DNA of 64,000 nucleotides, taken from the NCBI RefSeq assembly GCF_016722785.1, contig NZ_JAEQNE010000003.1:371001-435000 (forward strand). Reading direction: 5' to 3'. This DNA comes from Ramlibacter monticola. Lineage in GTDB: Bacteria; Pseudomonadota; Gammaproteobacteria; Burkholderiales; Burkholderiaceae_C. The position numbers and the translations under genes were made by a program. The notes under the pieces were generated by a model. That model saw nothing but the letters and a program-made list of their open reading frames with translations, was not told the origin of the DNA and did no database searches. Positions 7,837 through 16,336 of the stretch are shown piece by piece. Each line of letters starts with the position of its first letter. Position 1 is the first letter of the stretch.

Positions 7837-9642
7837 TCAGGACGGCACGGTGAAGGTGACCTTCTTCGAAGCGCTCAATCCGGTGTTGTCGGTGACCTGC
7901 AGCGTCACCGACTGCTTGCCGGCCTTGGCGAACGTCCTGGTGAACGCTGCCTGCATCGACCACACCGTCCCCCTGTTCTCGGCCCAGCGGTAGGCCGCGA
8001 TGCTGCCGTCCGGATCGTAGGAACCGGTTGCGGCGAAGTTGCAGGTCCGCCCCGCCGTGCACGTCACGGCGACAACGGCGACCGGCGCCACCCCGGCCGA
8101 CGGCGTCGGGGTCAGGGTCGGGGTCGGATCCTGCACCGGGCCGCTGGCCGTTACAGGAATCGCGGCCACGCTCAGCGTGCCCCGAATGCGGTCGAAGCTG
8201 CGGGTACCCAGCGCGGCGTTCTCCACGAGGAAAGCAACGGCGCCCACACCACAAGGTCCCTTCAGGGTCCAACTGGCGACGCCGGACGCGTCGGTCGTGC
8301 CGGTGACCTGCCGGTTGCTCCAGTAGTCGTCCAGGAAGCGGCCGTTCACCAGCGCGTTGGCGATCGGGAGGCCCGCTTCGCTGGTGACCGTGACCGACAC
8401 CGAGGTGAGGTTGTACATCTTGCCGCCCCGTACGCAGCTGCCGGGCAGCGCAGGGTCCTCGACGAACTGGGCGCTCATCGCGAGCGAGCGGCTCACGAGG
8501 CAGTTCGAAGCGCACGGCGCTGCCGGGGTCAGCTTCACCAGCCGGTGGCTGCGGCCGAGCATCACCTGCGAGAGGATCTGCCCGGAGGCGTTCATCGGGC
8601 CGGCCTGGCCCACCGTGGCACCCGGGTACGCGGGCGAAATGCGATCGTTCAGAGGCTGACCCGCGCCAGCCGGACCGGCCGCGACGAAGCCGGTGCCGAG
8701 CGCGGTGAAGGTGACGTCCTGCCCCGCGCTGATGGATCCCATGCCCCAGGCTGACAGCTGCCCCGTCGGACCACCGATCGGCTGCCAGCCGCCCTGGGCG
8801 GAAAGGCGGAACGGGTAGACGAGGTTCTTCGTGCTGGTGATGGACACGAGGAAGTGGGCCTGGTCGCCGGCGTCGTTGATCGCGCTGCCGTTGGAGCCGG
8901 CGCCCACGAAACCTTGCGGCAGCGGCGGCAAGGGCACGACGCTGGATCGGTCGCCGAGCTGGTACCACGATCCCCAGGTCACCACCTTGCCGCCGCGGCT
9001 CATCGCCGCCGGGCGCTCGTTCGGGTAGCCCAAGGCCCTCAGGTCCGCCATGCCCGTCGCCTGCGACCACATGACGGGCAGCGCGAACGATGGAATCGCA
9101 GCACCCAAGGTGGCCCAGCCGACCAGCCGGTCCTGGTCGTCCAGGCCGGCGATGTCGACGCTGGACGTCCCCGGGTAGACGCCGAGATCCTGGGGGACAT
9201 AGGCGTTGCCTTCCGGCCTCCACAGCGCAGCGCGCGTGCTGCTGCCGATCGTGCCCGTGACACCGGCAATCGTGCCGAGGTTGTTGATGAAGCGCGGGTA
9301 CTGGCTGCTGGCGTCCACGCCGCCGGCAAGCGGCAGCACGATCCGTTGCCCGCCCTTCCACACCACCGGGTCGTCCGGCGGCAGGCAGAAGGGCCCGCAG
9401 CCGGGGTCCGCCCGGGACTTGCCGATCACGTCACCATCGTCGTTGAGGTCGGCGCCGGAGGCCGCCGGCGCCACGAAATCCAGCGCGTAAATGGGGGCCA
9501 CCAAACTGTCGGCAAGCACTGCGGCGGACTCGACCCGCGGCGTGTCGGCCAGTACCGCAACGGAGCTGCCGCTGTCGCTGCCACCGCCGCAAGCGGCAAG
9601 AAGGGAGGCGAGGAAGAGCAATGCGAGTCGGGGAAGCTTCAT
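7837..9642 (-). CDS. PKD-domain lipoprotein
   Basis: This 601-residue outer-surface or periplasmic lipoprotein has a signal peptide ending in LLAAC (lipid Cys18), followed by a flexible CGGGSDSGSS linker. The middle (about 60-380) is a series of beta-rich segments with repeated GDVIGKS/NLGTIAGV-type motifs, like the HAF/extracellular repeat proteins. A short Ig-like region follows, then a Pro/Thr linker and a C-terminal PKD domain (about 515-601, with SYDPDGSIAAYRW). ATG at 9642 is chosen because it places the lipobox normally; AAGGAG is about 8 bases upstream. The role is unknown, probably carbohydrate or surface contact. Confidence 0.82.
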   Translation of the reverse strand: MKLPRLALLFLASLLAACGGGSDSGSSVAVLADTPRVESAAVLADSLVAPIYALDFVAPAASGADLNDDGDVIGKSRADPGCGPFCLPPDDPVVWKGGQRIVLPLAGGVDASSQYPRFINNLGTIAGVTGTIGSSTRAALWRPEGNAYVPQDLGVYPGTSSVDIAGLDDQDRLVGWATLGAAIPSFALPVMWSQATGMADLRALGYPNERPAAMSRGGKVVTWGSWYQLGDRSSVVPLPPLPQGFVGAGSNGSAINDAGDQAHFLVSITSTKNLVYPFRLSAQGGWQPIGGPTGQLSAWGMGSISAGQDVTFTALGTGFVAAGPAGAGQPLNDRISPAYPGATVGQAGPMNASGQILSQVMLGRSHRLVKLTPAAPCASNCLVSRSLAMSAQFVEDPALPGSCVRGGKMYNLTSVSVTVTSEAGLPIANALVNGRFLDDYWSNRQVTGTTDASGVASWTLKGPCGVGAVAFLVENAALGTRSFDRIRGTLSVAAIPVTASGPVQDPTPTLTPTPSAGVAPVAVVAVTCTAGRTCNFAATGSYDPDGSIAAYRWAENRGTVWSMQAAFTRTFAKAGKQSVTLQVTDNTGLSASKKVTFTVPS

Positions 9643-9967
9643 GGTCTTGGGCTCCTTGGCCATGCGCAGGCCACTGCGCGGCCGGCTTGCACGGGGGAGA
9701 TTCAGGCTAGCTCCCGACCGCGCGCCGTGTTTGATGGGGAACATACTTGAGGCGGCTCATACACGCGCTTACTTGCTCGGCAGTAAACGTGATTGCTTGG
9801 CTCCGCAAGCGCTGCGCGCCAGAGCGCGACCTCCCGGACCAAGGCGTTTGAAACGCGCCTTCTTTTGCGCCAGCGCGGGATCGGCAGATCCGTGTGGATC
9901 TGGAGCGACTGGATGTCGGCCGTGGACATGCCCGCACCGTTGGTGCCCAACCATCGTGGCTCGTACA
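9643..9967. other. Divergent intergenic region
   Basis: These 325 bases separate the minus-strand lipoprotein from the plus-strand ParB-like pair. No coding segment is convincing. The part at 9740-9800 is visibly poorer in GC and is the likely promoter area, but I cannot assign boxes. Confidence 0.45.
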
Positions 9968-10306
9968 ATGCCTGCCCTGAGAACCAGCCGCGCGCGAGAC
10001 ATTCCCATTCCCATCCTCCTCTCCCACCAGGCGCTGGACGAGATCCTGAAGAGCCATCGGATCAAGTCCAATGACCTCGCCGGCATCGACAAGCTGTTCG
10101 GCGGCGCCGATGGCTACTACTGGTACCACACGCTGCGCCACATGAGCCCGAAGGGCGATGAGATCGTCTGGCCCGACGAGCAGGCCATGCGTGCAGCGGT
10201 GCAGGACCACGAGAACGAAACCGCTGCCGAGGACGAGGTGAAGCCGCAGGCGCTGCGGGACGAGCACGTGGCCGCCATGGCGCGGCTGCTGGCGGTGCGC
10301 GGCTGA
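9968..10306 (+). CDS. Conserved hypothetical protein paired with a ParB-like gene
   Basis: This 112-residue soluble protein is of unrecognised function. It has a central DLAGIDKLFGGADGYYWYHTL segment pattern and an acidic C-terminal half (NETAAEDEVKP). It has no signal peptide or membrane segment. ATG at 9968 is the most upstream start that keeps the frame protein-like. The gene ends 14 bp before the ParB-like gene on the same strand, so they are probably co-transcribed. I infer a joint role but see no motif that gives it. Confidence 0.65.
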   Translation: MPALRTSRARDIPIPILLSHQALDEILKSHRIKSNDLAGIDKLFGGADGYYWYHTLRHMSPKGDEIVWPDEQAMRAAVQDHENETAAEDEVKPQALRDEHVAAMARLLAVRG

Positions 10307-10320
10307 CGACGACGGCGCCG

Positions 10321-11151
10321 ATGGACATCGTCATCAACGAAGAGATCAAGGCCTACATCGATCCGCTGACGCCCGACGAATATCGGGCGCTGGAACGCAG
10401 CATCCTGGACGAGGGTTGCCGCGACGCGCTGGTGCTGTGGGGCGACCTGCTGGTGGATGGCCATAACCGCTATGCGATCTGCCGGCAGCACGGCCTGCCT
10501 TTCCAGACGGTGCAGAGCAGCCGCTTCCGATCGATCGAGGACGTGCACCTGTGGATGATCGACCAGCACCTGGGCCGCCGCAGCCTGTCCGACTTCCAGC
10601 GGGGCGTGCTGGCGCTGCGCAAGCGCGAGATCGTCGCCGAGCGCCTGGCGCGCACGGCGCCGCAGCCGGCGCCGGCGTCGCCGGCTTCCGGAGAAGCGGC
10701 GACGGAGGCCTCCACCTCGGCGCCCGCCGCCGAGACCCAAGCGAACACGCGCGAGGCGCTGGCCCGGGCGGCCCGCCTGAGCAGCAGCCAGGTGATGCAG
10801 ATCGAGAAGATCCGCAAGCAGGCCGCGCCTGAGGTGGTGGCCGCCGTCAAGGCGGGCGATATCTCGATCCATGCCGCAGCCACCGTGGCCAGCCTGCCTT
10901 GGGAAGAACAGGTAGCCGCCGCCACGGGTGGCACGGAGGAACTGAAGCAAGCTGCCAGGCGGGCGCGCGACTCGCGCAGGAAGGCCGCTACCGAGCCACC
11001 GGCCTCGCCGTCGCAACCGCAGGATGAGACCGTCGTGCATGGCGAGGACACGATCGAATCGCTGCGCCGGCGCGTGGCCGTCCTCGCCGCGGAGAACATG
11101 CAACTCCGCGAGCAATTGGCGCAGTTGCAGCGCGAGGCGGCCGTCAGATAA
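10321..11151 (+). CDS. ParB/Srx-domain protein (plasmid replication/partition-related type)
   Basis: This 276-residue protein has a ParB/Srx-like N-terminal domain (about 1-75) with the DGHNRY motif at 46-51. A helical region with LSDFQRGVLALRKREI follows, then an Ala/Pro linker near 115-140. Next comes a helix-turn-helix-like stretch (ARAARLSSSQVMQIEKI, ending near 165) and a C-terminal coiled coil (about 245-274, with leucine heptads). Burkholderiales chromosomes often carry such proteins, annotated as plasmid partition-related, away from any parA gene. No parA is present here. A DNA-binding or modification role is inferred. Confidence 0.8.
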   Translation: MDIVINEEIKAYIDPLTPDEYRALERSILDEGCRDALVLWGDLLVDGHNRYAICRQHGLPFQTVQSSRFRSIEDVHLWMIDQHLGRRSLSDFQRGVLALRKREIVAERLARTAPQPAPASPASGEAATEASTSAPAAETQANTREALARAARLSSSQVMQIEKIRKQAAPEVVAAVKAGDISIHAAATVASLPWEEQVAAATGGTEELKQAARRARDSRRKAATEPPASPSQPQDETVVHGEDTIESLRRRVAVLAAENMQLREQLAQLQREAAVR

Positions 11152-11216
11152 GAGCAGCGGGCGCTGCTGCGCCGCCAAGAGGGACATGGCGGCAAAATCA
11201 GGTCAGGAGGGCACCC

Positions 11217-11449
11217 TTGATCGAAAAGCTCGCCCGGCGACTGCCGTTCTTCTATGGATGGATCGTCGTCGGCGTGTCTTCGTGACGATGGCCGTGTGCG
11301 TCAATGCGCACGGCTTTTTCGCTGCTCTTCCGCCTATCCTCGACGAGTTCGGGTGGGAGTGGGGCGTGACCGCCGGCGCGTTCTCGTTCGGCTTCATCGT
11401 CTCCGCGGTGCTGAGCCCGCTGCTCGGGCGGCTCATGGACCGCCATGGG
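11217..11449 (+). pseudogene. MFS transporter remnant, frameshifted and truncated
   Basis: A TTG start with AGGAGG upstream opens a typical MFS N-terminus (IEKLARRLPFFYGWIVVGV) that stops at 11283 after 22 codons. One base to the side, the frame resumes with FVTMAVCVNA and runs through ILDEFGWEWGVTAGAFSFGF and SAVLSPLLGRLMDRHG. That is the first three membrane segments of an oxalate/formate-antiporter-like MFS protein. The HGFFAALP stretch near 11309-11335 departs from the family pattern (RTAFSLLFP), which suggests two more compensating indels. Homology ends abruptly near 11449. This is a decayed gene with at least one certain frameshift; most of the protein is missing. Confidence 0.8.
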
Positions 11450-11544
11450 TGCAGCGTCATTGCCATGCGGTCGCCACGGGATTTGACGACCCCTGCACGC
11501 AGACCTACGCTTTCCTCGCGGCTTCCCGCCGCGAGGAGATGGTC

Positions 11545-13101
11545 ATGCAACGAGGATGGATCGTTGGTGCGCTGTCATGCGTTCTTGCTGCTACTGCGGC
11601 GGCCGGCCCCGAGACGGTGTCGCAGCCAGTATTGGTGACGTCACCCAGCCCGTTCGGCAGCTGCGGGTTGGTCGGCACCGACACGCTCTTCGTCAACAGC
11701 ACGGTCGAACCGTCCGCCGCCGTCAACCCGACGAATCCACTGAACATCGTCGTGGGATACCAGCAGGACCGCTGGTCGGGCGGCGGCGCGCGCGGTCTGC
11801 TCGCGGGCGTCAGCTTCGACGGCGGGTTGTCGTGGCTGCGCGTCGTGGTCCCCGGCATTTCGACGTGCACAGGCGGCCCGTACGAGCGCGCGACCGATCC
11901 CTGGGTGTCGTTCGCGCCGAACGGTGACGCCTACTTCTTCGGGATGGGATTCGACTTCACGACGCCGCCCGGACGACCCGGCGGCAACGGCAAGAGCGCC
12001 ATGCTTGTCAGCAAGTCGACCGACGGCGGATTTACCTGGGGGCCTCCGATCACCTTGATCGAAGACCTGAATTCGCGCTTCCTGAACGACAAGAACACGA
12101 TCACCGCCGATCCCGGCGATGCGCGCTTTGCCTACGCCGTGTGGGACCGGTTGCAGACGCCCGTGGGCGCGACCATCAACCCCGATCACGTCATCGGAAT
12201 CGGCTTCAAGGGTCCGACGATGTTTTCCCGCACCACGGACGGAGGCGCCACCTGGGAGACGGCACGCAAGATCTACGACCCGGGTGCAACAAGCCAGACG
12301 ATCGGCAACCAGGTTGTCGTGCTGCCCAACGGCACGCTACTCAATTTCTTCAACGAGATCCTTGGCTTCAAGAACAGCGATGGCGGCGCCCGGTTCGACT
12401 TCAACCTGGCGCTGATCCGTTCGACCGATCAAGGCGCGACCTGGACGCACGGCCCCGCGATCCGCGCAGCGAAGATGATGTCGATGGCCACCGTCCGGCC
12501 ATCGGGCGTCATCGATCCCGATCCGGCGACCGGAGCCGAAACCAGGGTGCGCTCCGGGGACATCCTGCCCGCAGTCGCGGTCGACCGCGGCGCGACCAGC
12601 CCCGGCCGCGGCAACGTCTATGCGGTGTGGCAGGACGCGCGCTTCAGCGGCCTCCGCATCGACGAGATCGGATTCGCGCGGTCCACCGACGGCGGCCTGA
12701 CATGGTCCACGCCGATCAAGATCAACCGCACGCCGACCTCTCTTCCGGACGGCAGCCGGCAGGCGTTCACGCCGACCGTGAGCGTCGCGGCCGACGGGAC
12801 GATCGCGGTGTCGTACTACGACTTCCGCAACCACTTCGCGGGCTCCCCGTTTCTGGAGACCGACCACTGGATCGTGCATTGCCATCCCTCCTCGGCGTCG
12901 TGCACGTCGAGCGCCGATTGGCTTTTCGAAAGCCACGTCGCCGGGCCATTCGACATGCGCAAGGCGCCGAACGCGCGCGGCTATTTTCTCGGCGACTACA
13001 TGGCCATGCCAGCCGCTGGCACCAGGTTCAAGCCGGTGTTCGTGCAGTCCGGTCCGGGTTCCGGGCGCAGCGACGTCTTCAACGCCACCGCCGCCGAGTG
13101 A
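11545..13101 (+). CDS. Exported Asp-box (BNR/sialidase-fold) protein
   Basis: This 518-residue protein has a signal peptide (about 1-21) and five Asp-box repeats: SFDGGLSW (90-97), STDGGFTW (158-165), TTDGGATW (230-237), STDQGATW (293-300) and STDGGLTW (380-387). These mark a six-bladed beta-propeller of the sialidase type. The catalytic arginine triad and nucleophilic Tyr/Glu of true sialidases cannot be assigned with confidence, so enzyme activity is open. ATG at 11545 is preferred over 11539 because the GAGGAG site lies 6 bases upstream of it. It sits just downstream of a gene breakpoint, which hints at arrival by rearrangement. Confidence 0.82.
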   Translation: MQRGWIVGALSCVLAATAAAGPETVSQPVLVTSPSPFGSCGLVGTDTLFVNSTVEPSAAVNPTNPLNIVVGYQQDRWSGGGARGLLAGVSFDGGLSWLRVVVPGISTCTGGPYERATDPWVSFAPNGDAYFFGMGFDFTTPPGRPGGNGKSAMLVSKSTDGGFTWGPPITLIEDLNSRFLNDKNTITADPGDARFAYAVWDRLQTPVGATINPDHVIGIGFKGPTMFSRTTDGGATWETARKIYDPGATSQTIGNQVVVLPNGTLLNFFNEILGFKNSDGGARFDFNLALIRSTDQGATWTHGPAIRAAKMMSMATVRPSGVIDPDPATGAETRVRSGDILPAVAVDRGATSPGRGNVYAVWQDARFSGLRIDEIGFARSTDGGLTWSTPIKINRTPTSLPDGSRQAFTPTVSVAADGTIAVSYYDFRNHFAGSPFLETDHWIVHCHPSSASCTSSADWLFESHVAGPFDMRKAPNARGYFLGDYMAMPAAGTRFKPVFVQSGPGSGRSDVFNATAAE

Positions 13102-13187
13102 GGTCCCGCCTTACATCGCCTTGCCAATACAACCGCGCCCGGAATAGTCCCGCCCTGCCGCTGCCGATGCTGCGGTCGGCGCACGTG

Positions 13188-13212
13188 AAAAGGCCCGCCG
13201 CGGGGACGGGCC
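13188..13212 (-). terminator. Rho-independent terminator of the cupredoxin operon
   Basis: On the minus strand GGCCCG (13212-13207) pairs with CGGGCC (13197-13192) and is followed by TTTTC. It lies 22 bp past the cupredoxin stop and fits as the end of the cytochrome-phosphoesterase-cupredoxin operon. Confidence 0.65.
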
Positions 13213-13233
13213 GACAGGCAGGCAAGCGCCGCT

Positions 13234-13620
13234 TCAGGCCTCGACGATCATGCGGCCGTGCATCTCCTCATGGTGGTCGCCGCAGAAGTTGTCGCACACG
13301 AAGTCGTAGCTGCCGGGCGGGGCAGCCGGGAGGGCCACACGCGTGACGGTGCCTGGCGGCAGGTCGGCGCGCACCTTCAGGTCGGGCATGTTGAATCCGT
13401 GCACGAAGTCGAGCGCGGTGAATTCCAGCAGCACCGGGCGGCCCGCTTTCACGCGGAATTCGCCCGGGGTGTAGTGGAAGCGCTGGGCGACGATCTTCAC
13501 CACCTGCGCCTCGGCCGTCTGCGCCGGCACGGCGCGCGCCGCGGTGAGCAGAAGCGGCGCCGCGCCCATGGCCAGTGCCCGCTGCAGCCAGCCGCGGCGG
13601 CTGTGAGCTTGGGCGCTCAC
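13234..13620 (-). CDS. Exported cupredoxin with a CuA-type copper motif
   Basis: This 128-residue protein has a Tat-like N-terminus (SRRGWLQRAL near residues 7-16) and a single cupredoxin domain. Its ligands follow the CuA spacing of cytochrome oxidase subunit II and N2O reductase: His74, Cys109-x3-Cys113-x3-His117-x2-Met120. Blue copper proteins have one cysteine, so a binuclear CuA centre is inferred. The GTG start at 13620 overlaps the phosphoesterase stop (GTGA), showing translational coupling. It is the last gene of a three-gene operon with a cytochrome c, so an electron-transfer role in the periplasm is likely. Confidence 0.85.
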   Translation of the reverse strand: MSAQAHSRRGWLQRALAMGAAPLLLTAARAVPAQTAEAQVVKIVAQRFHYTPGEFRVKAGRPVLLEFTALDFVHGFNMPDLKVRADLPPGTVTRVALPAAPPGSYDFVCDNFCGDHHEEMHGRMIVEA

Positions 13621-14513
13621 GCGTCGACCACCCCGAGTTCGCGGATCTTGTACTGCGCCGTGTCCGGTTCCGCCTCCACCTCGCGGAAGCCGAGGCCGCG
13701 GTTCGGTTGCGCCGGGTCCCACGGCAGCGGCGTTCGCGTCGGCTGGCTGCCGGGCGCGGGCAACGGAAAGATCAGCGACTTGGCCGAATGATGCGCGATG
13801 TGGCCCGTCATCCGGTGATGCTCCTGGTGGATGTGGCCATAGAAGACGGTCACCTGCGGGTGCTGCAGCAGGATGTCGATGGCCTGTGCGCCGTCGCGCG
13901 TGGCCCAGTCCCACTTGGGTTCCAGGTCGAACAGCGGCCGATGCGTGAGCACGACGATCGGACTGCCGGCGGGCCGCTGCGCGAGATCGGCCTTCATCCA
14001 GGCCAGCTGCTCGTCGCCGATGCGCGCGCCTGGGTCGGACACGTTGTCGATCGCGATGAAGTGCACGCCCTTGTGGTCGAACGCATAGTGGGTTTCGCCG
14101 AAGAATTCCTTGTACGCGGCGCCGCGGTCCAGGGACGCATCGTGTTCGCCGGGCATGAAGCGCACCTGCTTGACCTTCAGGGCAGAGACGATGTCGCGGA
14201 ACTCCGCCATCCGGCGGCGCCGCTCGACGGGATCGTCGGTGGTGTGCGTGAGGTCGCCGGTGAAGACGATGAATTCCGGCTGCTGCGCCAGCGCGTTGAC
14301 GCTGGCGACCGCCCTCCTCAACGTGTTGGCGGCATCCGGATTCGGGGCACCGGAGAAGCCCCAGTGGGTGTCCGACAACTGCACGAAGTAGAAGTCCTCG
14401 TAGGCGGTGGCGGCCGGCGTGCCGGCGGCGGCTGCGCGTCCGACCAGGCCCGACGCATACACGGCGCCCCCTCCGAGGGCGAGCAGTTTCAACAGTTCAC
14501 GGCGGTTTGTCAT
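13617..14513 (-). CDS. Exported metallophosphoesterase (calcineurin-like)
   Basis: This 298-residue protein has a Tat/Sec-type leader (TNRRELLKLLALGGGAVYAS) and the calcineurin-like metal motifs: D48-x-H50, GD87LTH, GEHD (122-125), TH191RP and GH227IH229. The usual GNHD motif has Glu in place of Asn, a substitution worth noting at a metal ligand. It is co-transcribed between a cytochrome c gene (1 bp upstream) and the CuA-cupredoxin gene (4-base overlap). A periplasmic phosphodiesterase or phosphomonoesterase is expected, but the link with redox proteins is unexplained. Confidence 0.88.
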   Translation of the reverse strand: MTNRRELLKLLALGGGAVYASGLVGRAAAAGTPAATAYEDFYFVQLSDTHWGFSGAPNPDAANTLRRAVASVNALAQQPEFIVFTGDLTHTTDDPVERRRRMAEFRDIVSALKVKQVRFMPGEHDASLDRGAAYKEFFGETHYAFDHKGVHFIAIDNVSDPGARIGDEQLAWMKADLAQRPAGSPIVVLTHRPLFDLEPKWDWATRDGAQAIDILLQHPQVTVFYGHIHQEHHRMTGHIAHHSAKSLIFPLPAPGSQPTRTPLPWDPAQPNRGLGFREVEAEPDTAQYKIRELGVVDA

Positions 14514-14514
14514 G

Positions 14515-14922
14515 TCATTTCTCCAGGGGGGCGGGGGTGGGAGCCTGCGGCCCGGCGACGAGCTGCAGGTAGGCGACGATGTCCGCGCGCTGCTGCGCGT
14601 CCGGAATCGAGATGGACATCCTCTGGCCGGGGATGAACGTTTCGGGATCCGCGAGCCAGCGCAACAGGCTGCTCGGGTCCCAGACCACGGTGGCTTGCTT
14701 GAGGGCCGCGGAATAGTCGTAGCCGGCCGCCGTGCCGGCCCGGCGGCCGATCAGGTTCTTGTGCGTCGGGCCGACGCCGTTGAACTGGAGCGAATGGCAC
14801 GCCGCGCAGCGAGCCGCGTAGAGCAACTTGCCGGCGGCGGCATCGCCCTCGGCGTGCGCGGCAGGCAGACACGCGCAGGCGAAGGCGGCCGCGGCAAAAA
14901 GGTGGCTAAATGGGGTGTTCAT
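14515..14922 (-). CDS. Periplasmic class I c-type cytochrome
   Basis: This 135-residue protein has a signal peptide (about 1-24, cleaved after AHA) and one CAACH haem site (Cys39, Cys42, His43). Met102 in IPGQRMS is the probable axial ligand. GVGPTHKNLIGRRAG and YSAALK are typical of the class I cytochrome c of the c2/c550 type. ATG at 14922 gives a normal leader. It is the first gene of the cytochrome-phosphoesterase-cupredoxin operon. It is divergent from the ECF sigma gene across 118 bp, a layout that suggests ECF control. Confidence 0.9.
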   Translation of the reverse strand: MNTPFSHLFAAAAFACACLPAAHAEGDAAAGKLLYAARCAACHSLQFNGVGPTHKNLIGRRAGTAAGYDYSAALKQATVVWDPSSLLRWLADPETFIPGQRMSISIPDAQQRADIVAYLQLVAGPQAPTPAPLEK

Positions 14923-15040
14923 GCAGCGGGTACCGGTCCACCCGCGCGGAAATTCCCCGTCCTGCCGGGGCAAAAATGTGCTGCGGATCGGGAATAGAAG
15001 GTCCGCGCCGCCGGTATGGGACGCATCAAGGTGGACCGAT

Positions 15041-15562
15041 GTGACCGAAACCAACGCCCGATTCGACGCCGAAGTGCTGCCGTACCTGGACGCGGCCTAC
15101 AGCCTGGCCCGGTGGCTGGTGCGCGACGACCATGTCGCCGAGGACGTCGTGCAGGACGCCTACCTGCGCGCCTTCCGCTATTTCGGCAGCTTCCGCGGCT
15201 CCGATGCGCGGCCCTGGCTGCTGGGCATCGTGCGCAACTGCTGCTACGACTGGTTCGCGCAGCAGAAGCGGTCGCGCGAGTTCGAGAGCGACGTGGAGGA
15301 CGCGGACGCGCCGGCCCTGGATGGCCACAGTCGCCCCGAAACACCGGAAACGCTGCTGGTGCAGAAGATGGAACGCGCGCACGTCACCGCCGGCATCGCG
15401 CGACTGGCGCTGCCGTTTCGCGAGGTCCTGGTGCTGCGCGAGATGGAGGACCTCAGCTACGAGGAGATCGCGAACGTGCTGGGGATCCCGAAGGGGACGG
15501 TCATGTCGCGCCTGTCGCGTGCACGCCGCCAGCTGCAGGAAGAGTTGAGTCAATACCGATGA
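15041..15562 (+). CDS. ECF-type RNA polymerase sigma factor
   Basis: This 173-residue sigma-70 family protein has region 2 at about residues 20-85 (ARWLVRDDHVAEDVVQDAYL and RPWLLGIVRNCCYDW). Region 4 spans about 115-168 (FREVLVLREMEDLSYEEIANVLGIPKGTVMSRLSRAR, given by parts). Regions 1 and 3 are absent, as in ECF factors. The GTG start at 15041 has AAGGTGGA just upstream. The stop overlaps the anti-sigma start by 4 bases. Its divergent position suggests that it drives the cytochrome/phosphoesterase/cupredoxin operon and its own gene. Confidence 0.9.
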   Translation: MTETNARFDAEVLPYLDAAYSLARWLVRDDHVAEDVVQDAYLRAFRYFGSFRGSDARPWLLGIVRNCCYDWFAQQKRSREFESDVEDADAPALDGHSRPETPETLLVQKMERAHVTAGIARLALPFREVLVLREMEDLSYEEIANVLGIPKGTVMSRLSRARRQLQEELSQYR

Positions 15563-16230
15563 AGGGCCGCGCCATGGACAACGATCCCATCGCCGAACTG
15601 CCGGCCGACGTGAAACAGCACATGACCCGCTACAAGGCCCCCCCGGGGCTGGAGCGGCGCATCCGCCACATGATCGCGCAGGAGTCGCGGGGGGCCAGCT
15701 GGCTCGACCGGCTGCGCGGCAAGGTCGAGAGCTGGTGGCCGGTGGCCGCGAGCTTCGCCTGCGGAGTGCTCGTGGCCGTCTCCGCCACCACGCTGCTCGG
15801 CACGGCGCGCAACGACGACGCGTTCGAGCAGCAGCTGGTGTCGGCGCACATCCGCTCGCTCATGCCCAACCACCTGATGGACGTCGCCTCGACGGACCAG
15901 CACACCGTCAAGCCGTGGTTCGCCGGCAAACTGGACTTCTCACCGCCGGTGGTCGACCTCGCCAGCGAAGGCTTCGCGCTCGTGGGTGGCCGCCTCGATT
16001 ACCTGCAGGGCCGTACGGTGGCCGTCCTGGTGTACCAGCGACGGGGGCATGTGATCAACGTGTTCGTGCTGCCCGCCAGCGACGACCGCGCGGCGGCGCC
16101 CAAGCCGCTCCTGCGGCAGGGCTACCACATCGCCCAATGGCAGAAGTCGGGCATGCGCGCATGGGCAGTGTCCGATCTCGGCGCCGGCGAGCTGGACCAG
16201 TTCGCACAGCTGCTGAAGGCGCGCGAGTGA
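15559..16230 (+). CDS. Membrane-anchored anti-sigma factor
   Basis: This 223-residue protein has a cytoplasmic N-terminal region (about 1-60), one membrane segment around residues 65-85 (WPVAASFACGVLVAVSATTL) and a periplasmic domain of about 135 residues. This is the usual layout of transmembrane ECF anti-sigma regulators. No zinc-binding HxxxCxxC motif is present. The gene overlaps the sigma stop by ATGA, which supports stoichiometric production. An alternative start lies 5 codons downstream (MDNDPIAEL). The periplasmic domain presumably senses envelope or redox stress. Confidence 0.85.
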   Translation: MKGRAMDNDPIAELPADVKQHMTRYKAPPGLERRIRHMIAQESRGASWLDRLRGKVESWWPVAASFACGVLVAVSATTLLGTARNDDAFEQQLVSAHIRSLMPNHLMDVASTDQHTVKPWFAGKLDFSPPVVDLASEGFALVGGRLDYLQGRTVAVLVYQRRGHVINVFVLPASDDRAAAPKPLLRQGYHIAQWQKSGMRAWAVSDLGAGELDQFAQLLKARE

Positions 16231-16336
16231 GCGGCGCCATCTGCGCACTTGCAACTCCGGCGCAAGCCATGAATCCCTGCAGCCTCACGGCGCCATCCTT
16301 CCTCCACTTAAGGAGCCTGGTGCGCAAGAGGGCGCG

